Origin: Cordilura impudica
Taxonomy: Eukaryota > Arthropoda > Insecta > Diptera > Scathophagidae
DNA length: 64,000 nucleotides
Reading direction: 5' to 3'
Assembly: GCA_963682025.1 (NCBI GenBank)
Contig: OY821520.1
Span: 797,001 to 861,000 of the forward strand
The translations under genes were made by a program, and so were the position numbers. Positions 58,834-64,000 of this stretch are shown here, piece by piece. The notes under the pieces are model-generated. The model ran no database searches, had not been told where the DNA came from, and saw only the letters and a list, made by a program, of their open reading frames with translations. Every line of letters starts with the position of its first letter. Position 1 is the first letter of the stretch.

Positions 58834-59619
58834 AAAAAGCATAAACCTGAAGGAATGGTTAAACAGATGTGATTATTATTTGGATTTATTTTAACAGTTG
58901 AAATTGATCCATAAGATTTTTCTTACAAAATAATATGCAGTACGATTGTACTGTATTTTATAAAATGAATACTCTGTATTTTAATAAATATTCTTTCGTC
59001 AAAATAACATTTATCAACCATACATCAACCGCTCAAGTTAATTCCAAATAAATTCGCCTCTGTAGTTCAATAATATCTAAGACATAAACCAAAATTTAAC
59101 CAAACCGATTAAAACATGTAAAGAAAATCTAACAAAATTAGAATGATTAATAATCCTTAAAACAATAATAACACAGTGCAACACATAAAATACCAGCTCC
59201 TTCTCGTGTGCGATTTACGAAGTACTTATTGAACCTAACAAAACCACATTTGGGTTTTGCTAATTGAGCTGCTGTTCGTGCCCAAAAATAAATGAATTTT
59301 GTTAAATTTGTGGTCATATAGTGCCGAAAGTTGCAAAGAAGGAGCGAAAAAATTTGTTAACTCCGGAACTTAATTTAACATATACGCAATATTTCGATAA
59401 AGTGGATATAAGTAGTGAAGATTTCATGCCGCATATACATAGTGTGCAGTAATTTCTATAGCAATTTGCAAGCCAGTAATCTGGGTAAAAACCCAAGCGG
59501 TCATGATAAAACCATGCATTATTTATGCTGTTGGAACAAATAAGAGGCAGTTAAAGACAAATGCATATGTTGCAGCTTTTACTGCCTCACTTCCAGTGTC
59601 ACACTCTGGTGGTGTCGAA

Positions 59620-61841
59620 TAGGGTGGGTCAATTATTTTTACTCCATGGGCTCATCGCGATCTGGTACTATGGGCCATAACAAAAATATTTGCCCTAGGA
59701 ACCATACCTCTAAAATCATTTTCGAGCCTACCAAAATTTCGATGAAGATATTTTCATAATATTTTCCATAATACTCAAAAATCGGCCTATTTAGTCCATT
59801 TAAAATGTAAAAAAAATTATTGAAAATGTGTGTACCGGGGTTTCTTGGGTCGGGAAAAACCATTTTTCACATTTATTTTTATTTTTATTTTCATTTTTAT
59901 TTTCTAACAGCCGCCAGGGGGCGGTTTCGTGCATTTTTGTGGATTTTTCACCTTTTAGGGGAAAATGGACGAAATTATTGCACAAATCGACGATTCTTTG
60001 ACTTTCCCATATTTAAAATAGCCCAAAATATTCAGCGCTGAAAATGATGTGGGGTTCTCATATACGACATATATCGATTTAATTAAATAAAATAAAACGT
60101 TATTTTTTATTTACTCTTTGAATGAACAAATATATGCTTTGATGGTGAGCCAGCAAATAGTGGCGAAAGAAAAAGAATTTTTCGACGATTCGAAATTCAG
60201 TTAAAGAGACCACTGCTTTGGTTTGTGTGCCTTCTCCACTTTAACGAGCTTCCGTTTCGACATTTGTTTGACACTTTGGAAAAATCATCCATCACTAGAC
60301 CACGAACAACAACCGGAAAGATAAGCAACCTAATTGAAACTTGTGAAAATCCGTCCGGCATGTACTTGATATAAAATAACTTATTTATTTCCATTTTTAA
60401 TAATTTTTCATAGCTATTGCGTTTCAATAAGATATGCTAAAATTGTTTTTCACTCTTCTAATTTTCTTTTTTTAGGCGGTAAACGATTTTCAGGTGATCG
60501 CACTGGAAAATATACCTGATTTAGTTGCTGTTGAATTAACTACCGACGCAAGTTACTTGTACAAAATGGCACTTGCAATTTCTTCTGGTGTGGTTTCGGC
60601 GGATTTGGCTAATACTAAACCAGGGCCAATTGCACATTCTCGCTGGCTTACCAAGGCCAGTAGATTATTACGGTTTTATGTGACAACCAATAAGCCATCT
60701 AAAAAATTTTAAATTCTGGCAAACTATATAATCAAAGTTTATACGCCAATGTACTTTAATATTAAGTTTTACAACTTTGTGGTGTACTTGTAGTCTACTA
60801 TTTTATTAATTCCCACCGTATGAATTTATAAAATAGTATATAGATTTGAATATGAGACAAATTGTGAACAATATTGTTGTTCGCTTATGAAAAAAGAACA
60901 CGCGATTTGGCTATAAAAAAAATTTTAGACTACCGTAACCATAAGGAAGATCAGTTGGAACTGAGAGTTTATAAACTTCAATTGCACGGACTATACGAAT
61001 ATGATTGACATGAATGATAAATCAGACATATTCGCCACCATTTACTCTAAGCATTGCTTATGAACATCTAGAGCAATATCTAGAAAACCTGATCCGAAAA
61101 TTCCGCTACACATGTAAGGAACGGAAAGACACGTTCAATTGCTGGCTAGAGTGTCCAAACGAGTTTTAGAACAGAATCGAGAAGGAGTTATGTCTGCGAT
61201 TCAATTTCAATTTTTTTCTAAAATAACTCGTCTTTCCATTCCTTCAATTGAATTTTTTTCATTTACATTTCATATGTATCTATTTCTTAAGTTGTATTTT
61301 AGTTAAAATAATGAAGAAAATTAAGAAAATATAGGTATATATATCTGATCATTCAAAGAGTAAATAAAAAAAAACGAATTTTTTTGACTTAAATTGAATG
61401 AAATCGATATAGGTCGTATATGGGTACCTCACATAATTTTGAGCGCTGAAAATTTTGGGATATTTCAAATATGGGAAAGTCAAAGATCGTCGATTAATGC
61501 AATAATTTCGTAAATTTTCCCCAAAAAGGTGAAAAACATCCACAAAATGCTCGAAAACGCCCCCTTCCGGCTGTTAAAAATAAAAATAAATGTGAAAAAT
61601 TGATTTCCCCCGATACACACATTTTCAATATTTTTCTTACATTTGAAATGGACTAAATAGGTCGATTTTTGAGTATTATGGAAAATATCATGAATATATC
61701 TTCATCGAAATTTTGGCAGGCTCTAAAATGATTTTAGAATTATGTTTCCTTGGAAAAAAAATACTTGTTATGGCACATAGTACCAGAATCGCGATGAACC
61801 CATGGAGATTTTTTCGGCCCCCTACAATTTGACTCACCCTA
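59620..61841 (+). mobile_element. TIR element T1 copy 2, 8-bp duplication GTGTCGAA
   Basis: It starts TAGGGTGGGTCAATT and ends AATTTGACTCACCCTA. GTGTCGAA flanks both sides exactly (59612-59619, 61842-61849). The inverted repeats are about 500 bp (59620-60135 against 61345-61841). It is older than copy 1, judging by its arm divergence and broken gene. It sits in the loop of a host hairpin: the restored target reads GGTGGTGTCGAACCACC. Confidence 0.88.
60125..61215 (+). pseudogene. Decayed T1 transposon protein gene, copy 2
   Basis: The first exon frame (60142-60360) reads DGEPANSGERKRIFRRFE, then FVCLLHFNELPFRHLF (a C..H..ELP block) and TRPRTTTGKISNLIETCE. After an intron ending TTTTTTTAG, exon 2 (60477-60712) reads DFQVIALENIPDLV and PGPIAHSRWLTKASRLLRFY, then a premature stop at 60710. 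Further family words (KNILDYR-like, YTNMI, GTERHVQLLARV) persist to 61180 in broken frames. It keeps an upstream part absent from copy 1, showing what copy 1 has lost. Confidence 0.65.
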
Positions 61842-62170
61842 GTGTCGAACCACCTAAACCCTCCGAGTTCTGAGATTGGGTCCGCAAGGGCACTCAAAAG
61901 TTTTTTTCCTTGCAGTTTCTTCGGGCTAGTTTGTTTTACACTTTTTTTCTCCTAGTCTATAGCCGAAGACAGGAAAACAAAATTCCAATTGGTTACCGTG
62001 AGAAAAATTGCATGTTCTTCGGAAAAATCAAGTATTAGGCAAAATATACATGAGGCCATAACATCCGAACTTCAGCAATTGGGGTTTTATTAGTTTCGAT
62101 AAGTGCTTCGAAAAACCGCACACGAGAAGGATTTTGCAATCGGTGATTTCAAATATGTTGCACTGTGTAA

Positions 62171-63339
62171 TAAAGCTTAATAATATAATTGATATGGTAA
62201 TTGAAAAAAAAAAATATACATAGACAAAACCTAAAATATTCACCAAATTTAGCCATATATTAACAGTCCCTTAAGACGGTTGAAAATCAACACGCAATGG
62301 GAGGCATGCCATGTTTATGTTGATAGATTTGGGATTAACGTCCAGACGTCCCTTAAGTGAATATTCTCTACACTTGCTAGACAGTTTAGTACTAATAATT
62401 GCATTTTAATACAGATTATAAATGAACCTAACTATAAGGTGTTATAGCATAATGAAGATCTCTCCTTATAAGGCCAAAAAGACCGTTTATAAACAACCCG
62501 TCCTTAGCACTGACTTGTATTTGATTATAAACAGGCAAGACAATAGACATTTTTAGCTGTCCTAAGTGCTAAAATTAACTCTGAGTAAATGCGTAATACC
62601 ATATGGAACATCTTAACGATGGCATTTCCCAGTGCTTTTTCCACTCTAATAAACCGGAAATTCCTTCTGGCTTTTTCGTTTTATGAAGTTTTCACACATG
62701 TGTGTGAAACTAAATTTCCATAACAGATCAAACAAGTGCAGTAAAACCAGAGCATAGTCGTATGAAACAAAAAAAAAAGAATGTAACAACCAAACTATTG
62801 TCTTCTTATGAGAGGGTGAAATTTTAAGGTGACCACTTTGAATATTTATTTTAGCACTTCACCTTCAAAACTGTGTACAATACAAACATTCACACAAACA
62901 TTCAACATTCTCGAACTTTACGACAGACAGGTAAAATTAGCTAGCATTGCATTAAAATTAGCATAGAATTACACACAACTTTTTTACATGCAGCACGAGT
63001 TATTTTCAATTAAATCTTATTATTTTGCGTGTGCTGTACTTACTTAGAAACATACCTCTAAAGATGATGCTCGCTTTCTTGAGCTCATGTTTTGCTTGTT
63101 TTCACACTTCAACCAGCCTACTTCGTGCATGTTACAGAAAAATGTGATTTATTGTTTTATTACAGAGGATTAGTAGGCGAAATGTTTCTATTTATTCTGA
63201 TGAATACTTAGTTTAAATAATCCATACAAATAGATTTCCAATGACCTGTTTCTTTTATTTTTACAAAATTCGTATATTGCTAACAGAATAACAATTGGAT
63301 AGGAATAATATTTTTTTTGCATTTTTATCTTCTCCCACT
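62171..63339. other. Intergenic or intronic, no recognised gene
   Basis: No exon or element ends were seen. A CACACATGTGTGTG palindrome lies near 62693-62706. Confidence 0.4.
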
Positions 63340-64000
63340 CTGAGGCCAGCATATAATGAGTTTATGTTAATGTTTGTAACAACCACAATTATCTTACCAA
63401 GACCCATCGAGTCAGAATCATTTTCTGAGTCGATTTAGCGGCTTCCGTCCGTCTGCCAATATGTCTATCTGTCTGTGTGTCCATGTATGCAACTACAGAC
63501 CGCAAAAAACACTTATAGTCGGTCAAGACCCTATACCACTATATGGTGAGGGTATTATGATTTTATGCTGCTGTTTGTAACAACCAAAAATATTTGACCT
63601 ACACCAATCTTTTATTATACCGATCGACTCAGAATCACTTTTTTAGTCGATTTAGCGATGTCCGTCCGTCCGTCTGTGTGTCCATGTAAACCTTGTAATC
63701 AAAATACAGGTCGCAAATATGAATATATTTTGATCCAATTTGGTACGTAAGCTTTTATCGGCCATAGGATGAACGGTATTGAAACTGGTGAAATTCGGTC
63801 CATGTTCAGACCTAGCCCCCATACAAATGACCCCTATGAAATTGACATAAATTGCCATAAGATCCAAATTATCATATAGATCTCAGTCAAATTGGGTTTG
63901 TATGTGTTTATTATATCCGTTAATCAGTAGTCCAAAAATAATCCCTATTGGGCAATTCTTAGTCATAGGCCCCATATAGAGCTGCTCTCCGATCTTCACT
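63340..64000 (-). repeat. Repeat family R, copies 8 and 9, reversed
   Basis: A truncated - strand copy (63340-63520: TTGTAACAACC, then GAGTCGATTTAGCG and CCGTCCGTCTGCC) is followed by a second, fuller copy starting near 63526. That copy has ACCCTATACCACTATATGG, TTTAGCGATGTCCGTCCGTCCGTCTGTGTG as an uninterrupted (GTCY)n core, and continues past the window end. The open frame 63652-63867 is repeat sequence. Confidence 0.78.

Larger units (their letters stand above)
59173..62170. mobile_element. Palindrome-ended element T2 interrupted by T1 copy 2
   Basis: The left arm (ACAGTGCAACACAT...CTCCTTCTCGTGTGCG, 59173-59220) pairs with the right arm (CGCACACGAGAAGGA...TGTTGCACTGT, 62115-62170). Between them, 59320-59610 and 61850-62120 read, with stops and frameshifts, as a decayed coding strand: PKVAKKERKNLLTPELNLTY, then SHSGGVE continuing across the insertion to PPKPSEF. 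That order resembles the N-terminal half of the same unannotated protein family whose C-terminal half is in T1. The class is inferred. Confidence 0.5.

Overview
The window is strongly AT-rich dipteran nuclear DNA. The only recognisable host genes are split by short and long introns, and they match fly genes: an alpha-PS1 (mew-type) integrin, a REG/PA28-gamma proteasome activator and an unnamed single-pass membrane protein. Very large intergenic and intronic spaces are filled with transposon remains. This fits a higher fly with an expanded genome (a calyptrate such as a blowfly or house fly is my guess); I cannot name the species.

Layout. 1-13.9 kb: only repeats, including a foldback element with 8-bp target duplications (3107-5135), a TTA-flanked MITE, a LINE 3' relic, a canonical small Helitron (8493-9009) and a 3.7-kb palindromic element (9681-13423) that was itself hit by a second foldback. 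13.9-19.5 kb: the last five exons of the integrin alpha gene on the + strand, with a large intron holding nested palindromic MITEs. An 85-codon in-frame open extension follows its stop codon. 21.6-27.8 kb: a dispersed 0.75-kb repeat split by a mosaic of jockey-like and I-like LINE fragments. 29.6-30.2 kb: a decayed RING-type gene. 33.4-34.3 kb: a complete three-exon REG gamma gene on the - strand. 35-47 kb: repeat relics, MITEs, a tRNA-like sequence and a Tc1 transposase tail. 48.1-56.9 kb: five 3' exons of a membrane protein gene on the - strand. Its 6-kb intron contains a 2-kb terminal-inverted-repeat element with an intact 292-codon ORF. 57.4-64 kb: a minisatellite, a decayed relative of that element nested inside another palindromic element, and the dispersed repeat again.

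Most notable are (1) a pair of TAGGG-ended, 8-bp-TSD elements with 0.3-0.5 kb inverted repeats, carrying the C-terminal half of an unannotated insect protein family that looks hAT-transposase-like; (2) the possible stop-codon readthrough extension of the integrin; (3) a dispersed repeat with an 18-bp palindrome and a (GTCY)n core, as in Helentron-derived DINE-1-like elements; and (4) nested insertions that give a relative chronology. All family assignments come from reading motifs; no database search was possible.
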